Source: Enterococcus sp. DIV0212c
GTDB taxonomy: Bacteria; Bacillota; Bacilli; Lactobacillales; Enterococcaceae
NCBI RefSeq assembly: GCF_017377505.1
Contig: NZ_JAFREN010000004.1
Span: 293,803-357,802, forward strand
Direction: 5' to 3'
Length of the DNA stretch: 64,000 nt
The translations under genes were made by a program, and so were the position numbers. The notes under the pieces were generated by a model. It had not been told where the DNA came from and made no database searches. It was given only the letters and a program-made list of their open reading frames with translations. Positions 27,588-37,268 of the stretch are shown piece by piece (the stretch's first letter is position 1; each line of letters opens with the position of its first letter).

Positions 27588-28238
27588 ATGAAAAATAAAT
27601 TATACTACCAATTTGCGGGCAGTTGTTTTTTAGTTGTCTTTATGTTTTTAGGCTATGTGGTGCGTTTTTATCCAACATGGTTGAACGGATTCGATCAAAC
27701 AATTACAAACCTTGTTCGAGCCCCTTATCCTTCTGCTAATCAATTTTTTATTTGGTATACGAAGTTTGCTGATCCATTAACGGTGGGGATTCTCTGTGTG
27801 ACGATCGCCTTCATATTATTTAGAGGAAAATATTATGCCGAAACACTTTGGCTTTTGATCAATACAGGATTGATTGCAGGTGTTGCAAATCCATTGATCA
27901 AGTTGTTATTCATGCGTCCTCGTCCAACATTGGATCATTTAGTAACAGAACATAGTTACAGTTTCCCTAGTGGGCATTCTACAGGCAGCGTGTTATTGTA
28001 TGGTACGATTATTTTATTGTTGCCACAATTTATTAAACAAAAAAACCTATGCTTATTTTTACAAATCCTATTAGGTCTAGGTATCTTTTTGATTGGAATC
28101 AGCCGAATCTACGCTGGTGTTCACTTCCCTAGTGACGTTTTAGGTGGTTTTTGTTTTGGTTTAGCTTGGCTACTTATGACTTATCCAATTTACTTAGAAA
28201 AACGTTTTGTTTGGCGCTTTAAAAATAAACAACAATAG
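27588..28238 (+). CDS. PAP2-family membrane phosphatase
   Basis: A 216-residue integral membrane phosphatase with six helices. All three PAP2 signature motifs are present: KLLFMRPRP (about 102-110), SFPSGHSTGS with the catalytic His (about 125-134) and SRIYAGVHFPSDVLGG (about 166-181). Such enzymes dephosphorylate undecaprenyl pyrophosphate, phosphatidylglycerol phosphate or phosphatidic acid on the outer leaflet; the substrate cannot be read here. RBS AGGAAAGGA. The ytqA-like gene begins 14 bp downstream and is probably co-transcribed. Confidence 0.9.
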   Translation: MKNKLYYQFAGSCFLVVFMFLGYVVRFYPTWLNGFDQTITNLVRAPYPSANQFFIWYTKFADPLTVGILCVTIAFILFRGKYYAETLWLLINTGLIAGVANPLIKLLFMRPRPTLDHLVTEHSYSFPSGHSTGSVLLYGTIILLLPQFIKQKNLCLFLQILLGLGIFLIGISRIYAGVHFPSDVLGGFCFGLAWLLMTYPIYLEKRFVWRFKNKQQ

Positions 28239-28252
28239 AAAGAAGAAGAACT

Positions 28253-29221
28253 ATGTCTGAATTTGCATATACAGAAGATCCTAATAAACGCTATCATTCA
28301 TGGAATTATGCGTTACGTCAGCAATTTGGCGGAAAAATTTTTAAAGTTCCATTGGATGGCGGATTTGATTGTCCCAATCGTGATGGTACTGTGGCTAAAG
28401 GCGGCTGTACATTTTGTAGCGTTTCAGGGTCTGGTGATATGATCGTTGCACCTAAAGATCCGTTACCGATTCAATTTCAAAAAGAAGTTCACATGATGCA
28501 TAAGAAATGGCCTCAAGTCGACCAATATATCGTTTATTTTCAAAATTTCACTAATACACATGCACCTGTAGAAGTCATTCGTCATCGTTTTGAACAAGTT
28601 CTAAATGAAGGCGGCGTCGTTGGTATTTCGATTGGAACACGCCCAGATTGTCTGCCAGATGATGTAGTGGAATATTTGGCTGAGCTGAATCAACGTTATT
28701 ATTTGTGGGTAGAATTAGGCTTACAGACGACTTATGAACATACGAGTACTACGATCAACAGAGCACATGATTATCAGACTTACTTAGATGGTGTAGCGAA
28801 ATTACGTAAGCATGCTATTCGAGTTTGTACGCACCTAATCAATGGTTTACCAGGTGAAAGCTTAGAGATGATGAAAGAAAATGTTCGCCGAACGATTCTT
28901 GATTCTGATATCCAAGGAATCAAATTACACCTGCTACATCTGATGACCAATACACGAATGTTACGAGATTATCATGAAGGTCGTTTGCAATTGATGACAC
29001 GAAAAGATTATGTTGATGTTATTTGCGATCAGTTGGAAATGATTCCGCCAGAAATCGTTATCCACCGTTTAACAGGAGATGCACCCACAGATACTTTAGT
29101 TGGCCCGATGTGGAGCTTGAAGAAGTGGGAAGTTTTAAATGCTATCGATGATGAAATGAAACGCCGTGATAGTGTTCAAGGAAAATATAATGTACGAGTA
29201 GAAAAGGAGTTGCTTATTTAA
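28253..29221 (+). CDS. ytqA: Radical SAM protein, TIGR01212/YtqA family
   Basis: A 322-residue radical SAM enzyme. The cluster-binding cysteines are in CPNRDGTVAKGGCTFC (about residues 36-51), with the spacing characteristic of YtqA rather than the usual CX3CX2C. ELGLQTTYEHTS and LINGLPGES are other radical SAM blocks. It is coupled to the following methyltransferase by a 1-nt stop/start overlap. In B. subtilis ytqA-ytqB is conserved, and recent work places these genes in wobble-uridine (nm5/mnm5) modification of tRNA; I cite this from general knowledge. Confidence 0.9.
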   Translation: MSEFAYTEDPNKRYHSWNYALRQQFGGKIFKVPLDGGFDCPNRDGTVAKGGCTFCSVSGSGDMIVAPKDPLPIQFQKEVHMMHKKWPQVDQYIVYFQNFTNTHAPVEVIRHRFEQVLNEGGVVGISIGTRPDCLPDDVVEYLAELNQRYYLWVELGLQTTYEHTSTTINRAHDYQTYLDGVAKLRKHAIRVCTHLINGLPGESLEMMKENVRRTILDSDIQGIKLHLLHLMTNTRMLRDYHEGRLQLMTRKDYVDVICDQLEMIPPEIVIHRLTGDAPTDTLVGPMWSLKKWEVLNAIDDEMKRRDSVQGKYNVRVEKELLI

Positions 29222-29793
29222 TGCTGCAGACAGCACTTCATTTTAGTCATACGCTTTTGCAAGAGGTGATTCAAGAAGGCGATACGGTTGTTGATGCTAC
29301 TATGGGTAACGGAAACGATACAGCTTTTCTAGCACAACTTGTTGGTTCAACTGGGTTAGTTTATGCCTTTGATGTACAAGAACAAGCATTGATAAACACT
29401 GAAAAGAAACTCACTGAATCAGACTTAATCAATCAAGCTCGTTTAAATCATAAAGGACATGAAACGATCGATACAACCATTCCAGAAAATACGCAACTAT
29501 CCGCAGCTGTTTTTAATCTAGGTTACCTTCCTAAAAGTGATAAGCAAATCATCACAAAACCAGATACAACTAAAAAAGCCCTTGATGCTTTGCTTCCTCG
29601 CCTAGCACCTAAAGGTCGTATTATTGTAGTGGTTTATTATGGTCACCTTGGCGGAGAAGCAGAATTAGCTCTTATACAAAATTATTGCCAAGAGCTACCG
29701 CAAGAAAACTATAGCGTATTAACTTATCAGTTTATCAATCAGAAGAATAACCCGCCGATTTTGTTTTGTATTGAGAAAAAAGCAAAGTCGTAA
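29221..29793 (+). CDS. mnmM: SAM-dependent methyltransferase, YtqB/MnmM family
   Basis: A 190-residue class I methyltransferase. The SAM-binding motif is VVDATMGNGNDTAFLA (about residues 22-37), followed by VYAFDVQEQAL and an NLGYLPKSDKQI motif in place of the NPPY of N6-adenine enzymes. Homologues (YtqB) were shown to methylate 5-aminomethyluridine at tRNA position 34, forming mnm5(s2)U. The ATG overlaps the TAA of the radical SAM gene, suggesting they act in the same pathway. Confidence 0.88.
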   Translation: MLQTALHFSHTLLQEVIQEGDTVVDATMGNGNDTAFLAQLVGSTGLVYAFDVQEQALINTEKKLTESDLINQARLNHKGHETIDTTIPENTQLSAAVFNLGYLPKSDKQIITKPDTTKKALDALLPRLAPKGRIIVVVYYGHLGGEAELALIQNYCQELPQENYSVLTYQFINQKNNPPILFCIEKKAKS

Positions 29794-29831
29794 ACGTTGG
29801 AATTTCTTTGGATTTATCTACGAATAATAAA

Positions 29832-29945
29832 AGAGAATAGCAGATAAAATCAATGTTGGCTGATTTTATCTGCTATTTTTAGTAATCTATTGGTGCTTCT
29901 CTGTTCTAACCAACTTTGAGGCCCCTGCTCTGATCCAACCTCTTT
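29832..29945. terminator. Bidirectional terminator between mnmM and the ABC exporter, with degenerate 3' module
   Basis: GAATAGCAGATAAAATCA (29835-29852) pairs with TGATTTTATCTGCTATTTT (29861-29879); it can stop both converging transcripts. On the minus strand GAGGTTGGATCAGAGC (about 29920-29937) precedes it, resembling the start of the bipartite 3' element seen at 0.6, 18.1 and 35.3 kb. Confidence 0.85.
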
Positions 29946-29956
29946 TAGTTCTATTT

Positions 29957-31726
29957 TTATTCGAACACAAATTGATTATGATAAAGCTCTGCATAAAATC
30001 CGTCTTGTTTCAACAATTCATGGTGACTGCCTTCTTCGATCACTTCACCATTTCTTAAAACAACGATACGGTCTGCATTCAAAATTGTTTTCAATCGATG
30101 CGCAATCACGAAACTGGTTCTGCCTTTGATTGCTTCATCCATAGCTTTTTGAATTTTTGCTTCTGTTACGGTATCAACATTACTTGTCGCTTCATCTAAA
30201 ATCAGCAATGATGGGTTGGTAATGATCGTACGCGCGATACTGATCAATTGCTTTTGTCCAGTACTGAAAATGTTGTTTTCTTCAGTTATTTCAGTATCAT
30301 AGCCCTTTTCTTGCTCCATTATAAACTCATGGATGTTTGCTTGTTTAGCGGCTTCTATAATTTCTTCTTCAGTAGCTTCTGGTTTTCCAAATGCTATATT
30401 CGCTCGAATCGTTCCAGCAAATAGGACGGAATCTTGTAGAACAATCCCAACATGCGTTCGCAAACTGCTTAATTCAATTTCACGAATATCCGTTCCGTCA
30501 AATCGAACAGAACCATTAGTTACATCGTAAAAACGATTCAACAAATTCATGATCGTGGTCTTACCAGATCCTGTTGGCCCAACTAAAGCTACCATCTCGC
30601 CTTTTTTAACATCGATGGAGACATCTTTTAGAATAGGAACTTCTGGATCATATCCAAAGTCAACATGATTCAATGCAACAGACTCGTTGATACCATTGAT
30701 TTCTTTTCCATCTTTTGGATTGATTTCATCCGGTTCATCAAACATTTCATTTAATCGTCTAGCACCTGTGATTGCTAATTGGATCATGCTATAACCCGAA
30801 GAAATTTGCATCAACGGTTGATAATATTGTTGTGAATATTGAACGAATGTTACAACTAACCCTAAAGCTACAGTCTTTTCTAAATCTCCGTTCAATGCTA
30901 ACCAACCACCAAAGAAAATCACGATAGCAGTATTTACTAAAGACATTCCTTGCATCATTGGAAATAACAAACCTGAATAGACTTGTCCTTTAAAAGTAGC
31001 TTTGCGTACTGTTTCATTGTGTTCCAAAAAGCCATCAATCGTTTCCTCTTGCAAGCCATTTGTGATGATTACGCGTTGGCCGCTGATTTTTTCATCCATA
31101 TAACCATTCAATTTACCAACTTCATCTTGTTGGATATCCACATATTTACGTGCTTTACTGATTACAACGACTGCAATCAAAATAGCTACTGGTGTAGAAG
31201 CGATCGTTGCCCAGGCCAACTGAACATTTTGGCGGAACATCATGATCAAGATTCCCACAAACAAAGCAATGTTGGTCAATACTTGTAATAATGCTTGGTT
31301 CAAACTATTTTGAATATTATCTAAATCACTAGTAAAACGACTTAAAATTTCACCATCTTGGTGTGAATCAAAGAAACGAATCGTCAACTTTTCTAATTTA
31401 TTGAATAAGCCTATCCGCATTCGATTTGTTGATTTTCCTACAACTTGTGTAAACAAGATGCTGTAAATAAAATTTGCTGCACTTGTCAGTACATAAAAAA
31501 TCAATAACTTCCAGATAATATCAATGAATTTACTCTTATCATCTGTTCCTTGCATCAATGCTCCCACGTAATTTGCAAGCTCTTGAATAGCTTCTCCGAT
31601 AAATTGTGGTGCTTTTACTTGTAAATAAGTGGCAATGATAATTGTTACAAAAATGAAGAAGAAGGAAAGTTTATAACGTTTTAAATAATGATAAAAGAAT
31701 TTACTTGCTCTGATTAAATCAGTCAT
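29957..31726 (-). CDS. efrB: Heterodimeric multidrug ABC exporter, second subunit (EfrB-like)
   Basis: A 589-residue half-transporter: six membrane helices (about residues 10-310) and a C-terminal ABC domain. Walker A is GPTGSGKTT, Walker [13 protein letters not shown] has the catalytic Glu, and the signature is non-canonical FSTGQ instead of SGGQ. Together with its partner it forms one consensus and one degenerate ATP site, the pattern of heterodimeric exporters such as EfrAB and LmrCD. The start at 31726 overlaps the end of the upstream gene by 8 nt (ATGACTGA), ensuring coupled translation. It exports dyes and antibiotics in characterised homologues. Confidence 0.85.
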   Translation of the reverse strand: MTDLIRASKFFYHYLKRYKLSFFFIFVTIIIATYLQVKAPQFIGEAIQELANYVGALMQGTDDKSKFIDIIWKLLIFYVLTSAANFIYSILFTQVVGKSTNRMRIGLFNKLEKLTIRFFDSHQDGEILSRFTSDLDNIQNSLNQALLQVLTNIALFVGILIMMFRQNVQLAWATIASTPVAILIAVVVISKARKYVDIQQDEVGKLNGYMDEKISGQRVIITNGLQEETIDGFLEHNETVRKATFKGQVYSGLLFPMMQGMSLVNTAIVIFFGGWLALNGDLEKTVALGLVVTFVQYSQQYYQPLMQISSGYSMIQLAITGARRLNEMFDEPDEINPKDGKEINGINESVALNHVDFGYDPEVPILKDVSIDVKKGEMVALVGPTGSGKTTIMNLLNRFYDVTNGSVRFDGTDIREIELSSLRTHVGIVLQDSVLFAGTIRANIAFGKPEATEEEIIEAAKQANIHEFIMEQEKGYDTEITEENNIFSTGQKQLISIARTIITNPSLLILDEATSNVDTVTEAKIQKAMDEAIKGRTSFVIAHRLKTILNADRIVVLRNGEVIEEGSHHELLKQDGFYAELYHNQFVFE

Positions 31727-33428
31727 TATCTTCATCCTTTCCTTTTTGTGTTTCATAGATTTCTTGATAAATTGGATTGGTTTTTACTAGTTCTTCGTGA
31801 GAACCTTCGCCAACCAATTGTCCTTTATCTAAAACTAAAATACGGTCTGCATGAACGACAGAAGAAATCTTTTGTGCAATCACAATCGTTGTCGTTTCTT
31901 TCAAATCTTTATCCAACGCTTCTCTGACTAAACGTTCAGAACGTGCATCCAAAGCACTTGTACTGTCATCTAAAATCAATATCTTCGGATCGCCAATAAC
32001 ACCACGCGAAATAGATAAACGCTGTTTTTGACCACCAGAAAAATTATTGCTTCGTTCAGCAACTGGTGCTTCATATTGTAATGATAATTTTTCGATAAAT
32101 TCTTTTGCTTGTGCAATTTCAGTTGCACGGCTCATATCTGCATCGCTAGCGTCTTTTTTACCTTGACGTAAATTTTGTGAAATCGTACCAGAGAAAAGAA
32201 TCGCTTTTTGCAACACGAAAGATACAGCTTTACGCAAACTGTGTTCATTGACATCACGTAAATCAACACCACCAACTGAAACAGTTCCTTCAGATGGATC
32301 AAACAATCGAGGAATCAATTGGGCTAATGTTGATTTCCCTGCGCCAGTAGCCCCAACGATACCAATCATTTCTCCAGGTTTGATAGAAAATGAAACATCC
32401 TTCAATGTATCCACATCATCCCCTGGATAACGGAAGCTAACATGGTCAAAAACTACCTGACCATCCAAATTCTGTTCTGGAACATCTTTGTAAGTAAGTG
32501 CTGGAACTGTATCCATCACTTCTTTGATCCGCTTGATAGAAACAGCTGCTCGAGAAGTCATCATCATCATCATCCCACCAATAATGATCGCCATCATTAT
32601 TTGCATCAAATAACTCATAAATGAAGCTACTCCACCAATCACCGTTGGGTCGTCTTTCACTAAATTGCTGACAAGAAAAATCGATCCAACAATCGCTAAA
32701 TTCGCTGCCAACATAAATGATGGGATCATCACTGAAAACAATGTACCGACAATCAAATTATGTTTCGTTAATTCGTCACTGACTTTACTGAAACGATTTA
32801 ATTCGTTTTTCTCTTGAACAAAAGATTTAACTACTCGAATTCCTAACAGGTTCTCTTTAGCTAAGCCGTTCACTTTATCAATCAACGTTTGAATAATCAT
32901 AAAATGCTTGCCCATTTGTGAAAATGATAGTGCTGTGATAATAAATACTGCTACAACTAGTAAAACGATCACCCACCATAATTGCGGTAAGGTCATCATT
33001 GCTAAAATGAAACTACCGATAAAAAGAATCGGGATTCTAAACAACGACTGCAATGCAATCATGATCACATTTTGAATTTGAGTCACATCATTTGTTAAAC
33101 GAACAACTAAATTCCCCGCTGAAAATTCTTCAATATTTCCAAATGAAAAAGTCTGGATCTTACGAAAAGTCGCTTCACGAATATCTGCACTCACACCTTG
33201 TGCAACTTTTGCAGAATAAATCGTATTAAAAACACCTGCGATCAATCCTAATGCAGCTATTCCGATCAAATACAAACCAAGTTCTTTCATTTGACTCTTA
33301 TCATCTTTAATAATTGCTTCTAATACTTTTTGTAATAGTTTTGGTTGCCATAAAGCCGACATGACCATAACAATAACGGTGAACAATGCTATAGTAACTT
33401 CCAACTTGTACTTTTTGACATGTTCCAT
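31719..33428 (-). CDS. efrA: Heterodimeric multidrug ABC exporter, first subunit (EfrA-like)
   Basis: A 569-residue half-transporter counted from the ATG at 33428 (a GTG four codons upstream is possible but has no good ribosome site). Six membrane helices precede the ABC domain with Walker [10 protein letters not shown] and consensus signature [10 protein letters not shown]. Walker B reads [11 protein letters not shown]: Asp replaces the catalytic Glu, so this subunit contributes the degenerate site. The C-terminus is acidic (GKDEDND). A divergent TetR gene lies 230 bp upstream and is the obvious candidate regulator. Assignment to EfrA rests on architecture and the enterococcal background. 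Confidence 0.85.
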   Translation of the reverse strand: MEHVKKYKLEVTIALFTVIVMVMSALWQPKLLQKVLEAIIKDDKSQMKELGLYLIGIAALGLIAGVFNTIYSAKVAQGVSADIREATFRKIQTFSFGNIEEFSAGNLVVRLTNDVTQIQNVIMIALQSLFRIPILFIGSFILAMMTLPQLWWVIVLLVVAVFIITALSFSQMGKHFMIIQTLIDKVNGLAKENLLGIRVVKSFVQEKNELNRFSKVSDELTKHNLIVGTLFSVMIPSFMLAANLAIVGSIFLVSNLVKDDPTVIGGVASFMSYLMQIMMAIIIGGMMMMMTSRAAVSIKRIKEVMDTVPALTYKDVPEQNLDGQVVFDHVSFRYPGDDVDTLKDVSFSIKPGEMIGIVGATGAGKSTLAQLIPRLFDPSEGTVSVGGVDLRDVNEHSLRKAVSFVLQKAILFSGTISQNLRQGKKDASDADMSRATEIAQAKEFIEKLSLQYEAPVAERSNNFSGGQKQRLSISRGVIGDPKILILDDSTSALDARSERLVREALDKDLKETTTIVIAQKISSVVHADRILVLDKGQLVGEGSHEELVKTNPIYQEIYETQKGKDEDND

Positions 33429-33655
33429 AATAATACTCACTTGATCCCAACTTTCTTTGTAAAACTCGCCTAATCTGATTCATTGTGCAACTTTCAACGA
33501 TTATTTAGTGTTATTATATGATAATGGATAAATCAGCGAGACACGTTCGCTTTTATTGATTTCACAAACTTAACACTGTAAAATTAGGCTGCATAACAAT
33601 TTACCATTTTTGGAAGTGAAATTCAAGAAGTTAGCTTACATTTTTTATATAAAGG
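33429..33655. promoter_or_regulatory. Divergent efrA/tetR promoter region
   Basis: AT-rich space between the exporter and the TetR regulator. A TetR-type operator is expected here; short dyads such as TTAGTGTTA/TAACACTG (about 33506 and 33569) could serve, but none is strong enough to call. Confidence 0.35.
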
Positions 33656-33664
33656 ATGAGAAAA

Positions 33665-34312
33665 TTGGACTCAAAATTATCGAAAGAAAAAATCGTTCAG
33701 GCAGCTTTTCAATTACTAACAGAAAACCCTGAATTGGAAAAACTATCCATGCGAAAAGTCGCTCAAAAACTCGGAATTCAAGCCCCTGCGATATACTGGC
33801 ATGTTGAAAATAAACAGGCCTTGCTACAAAGTATGGCTGAAGAAATAGAGAATCATTTTATACCGCCTAAGTCGCAAAAAAACTGGAAAGAAACGATTTA
33901 TGCTTATATGGACAATTATTATGAATTGTATCAACATTATCCTTGTGCTTTAGAAATTGAAGTACACACAATTCCTTCTTATCCTTCACGCTTGAGAAAT
34001 CTTGATGCGATGCTTGGGGTTTTGAAAGAAGCTGGATTTTCAATTGAATTAAGCTACATGACGATTACTTCTTTACAGCATTTATTATTTGGCATGCTGA
34101 TGGATTCTACTGAAGAGAAAAAATTATATAATAAAGTCGTAGCAGGTGATGAATACTTGAAACAACAAATCATCTTGATGAAGCAATATGTTCAGGAACA
34201 AAACTTAGATAATATCAATGATAGTATTCAATATCGACACAAAGAAAAACAGAAAGATTTTTTTATGAAGACATTACGTGTATTTTTAAATGGTTTAGAT
34301 ACGTTCATCTAA
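33665..34312 (+). CDS. TetR-family transcriptional regulator (TetR_C_1-like)
   Basis: A 215-218-residue repressor. The N-terminal helix-turn-helix (residues about 10-55; KIVQAAFQLL, LSMRKVAQKLGIQAPAIYWHVENKQAL) is close to Tet repressor itself, including the AIYWHVxNK recognition helix. The C-terminal part matches the TetR class ligand domain. The start may be TTG at 33665, spaced correctly from AAGGATGAG, or ATG at 33656, which lies inside that ribosome site. It is divergent from the efrAB-like exporter and probably represses it in a drug-responsive manner. Confidence 0.83.
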   Translation: MDSKLSKEKIVQAAFQLLTENPELEKLSMRKVAQKLGIQAPAIYWHVENKQALLQSMAEEIENHFIPPKSQKNWKETIYAYMDNYYELYQHYPCALEIEVHTIPSYPSRLRNLDAMLGVLKEAGFSIELSYMTITSLQHLLFGMLMDSTEEKKLYNKVVAGDEYLKQQIILMKQYVQEQNLDNINDSIQYRHKEKQKDFFMKTLRVFLNGLDTFI

Positions 34313-34325
34313 TAGTAGATACGCA

Positions 34326-34362
34326 AAAAAGCTTAGACATTTTTTATTTGTCTAAGCTTTTT
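34326..34362. terminator. Bidirectional terminator between tetR and the esterase gene
   Basis: AAAAAGCTTAGACA (34326-34339) pairs perfectly with TGTCTAAGCTTTTT (34349-34362) between convergent genes. Confidence 0.92.
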
Positions 34363-34367
34363 GATCT

Positions 34368-35156
34368 TCATTTCTCTAATGGTAACCATTCTAATACTCG
34401 TTGAATCCATTTATCCCAGAAAATCCAGTCATGATTGCCTGTTCCAGTTTCAAAAGTATGTTCAATGTTATGCGCTGTCAATGCCTCTGACATTTTTTGA
34501 TTTCCATACAAAAGCAAATCATCTTTTCCGCAACACAGAAATATATTAGGTGCTTTTTTCCCGTCTTTTACAAGCTGTTCAAGTAAAAACATCGGATCAT
34601 TGGCTGATCCTTGCACCTGTTCAAGCGGTCCAAAAATCCCTTCCCAGAATTTTCTGCTTCTAACCGCTAAAAGGTCCTCCATTCTGTCCGCAAGATTCAC
34701 TGCTCCAGATAAAGAGGCTATGGCTCCAAAGTTTTCTGATTTAGCTAACCCAAGTTTTAAGGCACCATAACCACCCATTGAAAGTCCAACTGCAAATGTT
34801 TTTTCTCTTTTCGTGGTTAATTGCGGGAATAATTCATGACAGATCTCCGGCAATTCTTCTGAAATAAATGTCCAGTAATTCATTTCATAGCTTGTATCTG
34901 TATACCAACCCAAATCGGTTGAAGGCATGATCACAGCCAAACCTAAATCTGAAACATAACGTTCTATCGATGTGCGGCGTTCCCATACACTATGATTTCC
35001 ACCCATTCCGTGAAGGAGATACATAACAGGGACATCTGTAAACTTTCCTTTCGTTGCCGTTCCAATTTTTTTCTCCGTTTTTTGAGGTAAAATCACATTC
35101 AATGATACTTCCATTTCTAATACATTTGAATAAATGCTTACTTGCAAAAAAGCCAT
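34368..35156 (-). CDS. Alpha/beta-hydrolase esterase, EstA/esterase D family
   Basis: A 262-residue cytoplasmic esterase of the tributyrin esterase/S-formylglutathione hydrolase group. LLHGMGGNHSVW (about residue 50) forms the oxyanion loop, GLSMGGYGALKLG (about 125) holds the nucleophilic Ser, and the catalytic His is in GTGNHDWIFWDK near 245; Asp of the triad is likely in CCGKDDLLLYG. Lactic bacterial EstA cleaves short-chain esters. Monocistronic, convergent with tetR. Confidence 0.88.
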   Translation of the reverse strand: MAFLQVSIYSNVLEMEVSLNVILPQKTEKKIGTATKGKFTDVPVMYLLHGMGGNHSVWERRTSIERYVSDLGLAVIMPSTDLGWYTDTSYEMNYWTFISEELPEICHELFPQLTTKREKTFAVGLSMGGYGALKLGLAKSENFGAIASLSGAVNLADRMEDLLAVRSRKFWEGIFGPLEQVQGSANDPMFLLEQLVKDGKKAPNIFLCCGKDDLLLYGNQKMSEALTAHNIEHTFETGTGNHDWIFWDKWIQRVLEWLPLEK

Positions 35157-35227
35157 CCAACATCCCTCGTTTCCTGTTTTCTACTATTGTAGCATTAAAT
35201 TCCGAAATTTTTGACTAAATATGTATA

Positions 35228-35356
35228 ACAAAAAAGCGATTATGACCTGACTCTGTAAGTCATCGCTTAATCACTTGGAATTTGCATAAACGGCTGGAAC
35301 AAAGGCAACTCCTGTTTGTTTCTCAGAGTTAAGCACTTCTGCTCCAGCCTCGAGGG
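35228..35356 (-). terminator. Bipartite 3' element downstream of the MFS gene
   Basis: On the minus strand: GAGGCTGGAGCAGAAG ... CCTTTGTTCCAGCC-GTTTATGC, then hairpin AAGCGATGACTT-ACAG-AGTCAGGTCATAATCGCTT ending in a U-run (35228-35232). Third clear copy of the element at 0.6 and 18.1 kb. The remainder of 35157-35491 shows no gene. Confidence 0.7.
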
Positions 35357-35491
35357 AGGAGTTACAAATGAAAAATGTTTTTACTTAAGTTGTTTTCTCT
35401 TGGTATGTCTATATAATACAAAGCAAATATGACTTTTTCATGTCAAAATTTCGTATTCTATTGTTCTTTTTTATAAAGAAATAGCAATGCC

Positions 35492-36955
35492 CTAATTAAC
35501 TACTTTCTTTTTTACACTTACATTTAAAATAATTGCAACAATAATCAGTCCAATTCCAACGACATATACATTATGAAGCCCAGCATAAAGCATGCCACGT
35601 AGAGGTCTCAGTAAATCTGCTGGTATCGTATTAGCCGTATGCGGATTAACAAGTTGATTCATCACATCTGGATCGACCTGTAATGTACTTTTAGCTAATT
35701 CTGAAGTTGTCACTGCATTAATGATCACACCAAAAATTGAAACCATCAACGTTTGACCAATCGTTCTCGCCAATGTATTGAATGATGTTGCAACCCCCAT
35801 TTCAGATGGATCGACACTGCTTTGCGCGGTCACAGTCGTTGTTGTGATCGTGATCCCAAAGCCGACGCCTAAAACAGAAGAAATCGCGAAGAACCAGACA
35901 AATGAAATTGTTGCTGGAACCAATACTAAGAAAATACCACCTAATAGTGTAATACTTAAACCAATTGTCAGCACTCTTTTTGTTGTATGTTTCTCCATTA
36001 AATTACTGGCAATAAACGAACCTACCATCCATAAAATCGACATTGGTGCTAATACAAGACCACCAATTCCAGCACTTTTTCCTAACACACCTTGCATCCA
36101 CATTGGAATATAGACTTCCACGCCCATCAAAAATCCGCTGATCAAAGCTGCTACGATATTGACAATCACAAAAGTAGAATTTTTAAACAGCATCAAATCA
36201 ATAACAGGATCTTTGGCTCTTTTTTCCACAAAAACAAAACCAATAAAGAATAGAACAGAGGCCCCTAAACAAAGAAAGACTTTTAAATCAAATCCGCCAT
36301 CACCAATCAATTGGAATCCTAATAATAGCGTTAGTAAGACGAACATCAACTGAACACTGCCTAAGATATCCATTGGTACTTTGGATTTTTCTCTTTTTGG
36401 TTCCACTAAAAAGTAAGCGATCAAGCCCATCAATACAAGACCAATCGGTACATTAATGAAGAATATCCAATGCCAGCCGACAGTATCTACAATAAATCCA
36501 CCAGCAAGTGGACCAAAAATACTCGCAATTCCCCAAGCTGCACTGTTCAGTCCTAACATTTTTGCCCGTTTATCAATTGAATAGATATCAGCCAAAATCG
36601 TCAACGCAACCGGCATGATAGCCCCTGCTCCGATTCCTTGAATTGCTCGAGCAATGATCAACGTGATCATATTTTGTGCTAAGCCGCAAAGTGACGAACC
36701 AATAATAAAAATAATAATTCCAATCATAAATATTGGTTTACGCCCAATTTTATCTGCTAGCTTTCCGTAAATTGGTGTTAGCATCGCATTTGTTAATAAA
36801 TAAATAGAAAAAACCCAGTTCATGATTTCCATGCCGTGCAGTGATCCTACGATCGTTGGCATCGCTGTTGAAACGATTGTTCCTTCGATTGCTGTCATAA
36901 ATGTTGCAACGAAAACGCTGATTGTTACAAGTTTGACATTTGTTTTTCTTTCCAT
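35492..36955 (-). CDS. MFS drug:H+ antiporter, DHA2 (EmrB/QacA) family
   Basis: A 487-residue membrane transporter with about 14 helices. DHA2 markers are seen: TFMTAIEGTIVSTAMPTI in helix 1, the loop motif GKLADKIGRKP (about residue 64), ARAIQGIGAGAIMP (motif B, about 105) and the antiporter motif C-like AAWGIASIFGPLAGGFIVD in helix 5 (partial). It would export lipophilic drugs or dyes in exchange for protons. No regulator gene is adjacent. RBS GGATGGAG. Confidence 0.9.
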   Translation of the reverse strand: MERKTNVKLVTISVFVATFMTAIEGTIVSTAMPTIVGSLHGMEIMNWVFSIYLLTNAMLTPIYGKLADKIGRKPIFMIGIIIFIIGSSLCGLAQNMITLIIARAIQGIGAGAIMPVALTILADIYSIDKRAKMLGLNSAAWGIASIFGPLAGGFIVDTVGWHWIFFINVPIGLVLMGLIAYFLVEPKREKSKVPMDILGSVQLMFVLLTLLLGFQLIGDGGFDLKVFLCLGASVLFFIGFVFVEKRAKDPVIDLMLFKNSTFVIVNIVAALISGFLMGVEVYIPMWMQGVLGKSAGIGGLVLAPMSILWMVGSFIASNLMEKHTTKRVLTIGLSITLLGGIFLVLVPATISFVWFFAISSVLGVGFGITITTTTVTAQSSVDPSEMGVATSFNTLARTIGQTLMVSIFGVIINAVTTSELAKSTLQVDPDVMNQLVNPHTANTIPADLLRPLRGMLYAGLHNVYVVGIGLIIVAIILNVSVKKKVVN

Positions 36956-37125
36956 GTATCTCCATCCTTTTGATATTTTTTAGTTTAATAAAGTTACTTA
37001 TGATTATTTTACAGAGTTTTGTTGGTACTGTTGTAAGACTTTATATTACTATTAGAATTTTTAGGTTTATTGTAACCTAATCCATGACTAATTTGTGAGT
37101 TTTTGGCTTTTATTTGTTGTTTGGA

Positions 37126-37225
37126 TTATAGCGTTTGGTGTTTCACTAGTATGGTAACTTCTCTCCCTTTAGTCGCCAAGTACTGTGAATCATCCACTCT
37201 GGCGAAGCCAGTCGTGGTGATTCAC
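37126..37225 (-). repeat. Dispersed intergenic repeat, copy B
   Basis: Inverse-orientation copy of the element at 3711-3806. Minus strand: GTGAATCACC, a self-complementary part (GACTGGC-TTC-GCCAG... between two GTGAATCA/TGATTCAC blocks), TACTTGGCGAC, GGGAGAGAAGTT, CTAGTGAA. In this copy the first 40 bp form a near-perfect hairpin. Confidence 0.6.
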
Positions 37226-37233
37226 AGCAAAAC

Positions 37234-37264
37234 GGCGCCACTAATTTTCATTAGTAGCGCCGCC
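37234..37264 (-). terminator. metK terminator
   Basis: GGCGCTACTAA / TTAGTGGCGCC arms (minus) at 37234-37264 followed by GTTTTGC, directly after the metK stop. The rest of 36956-37233 contains the dispersed repeat and the MFS promoter region. Confidence 0.85.
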
Positions 37265-37268
37265 TCGT

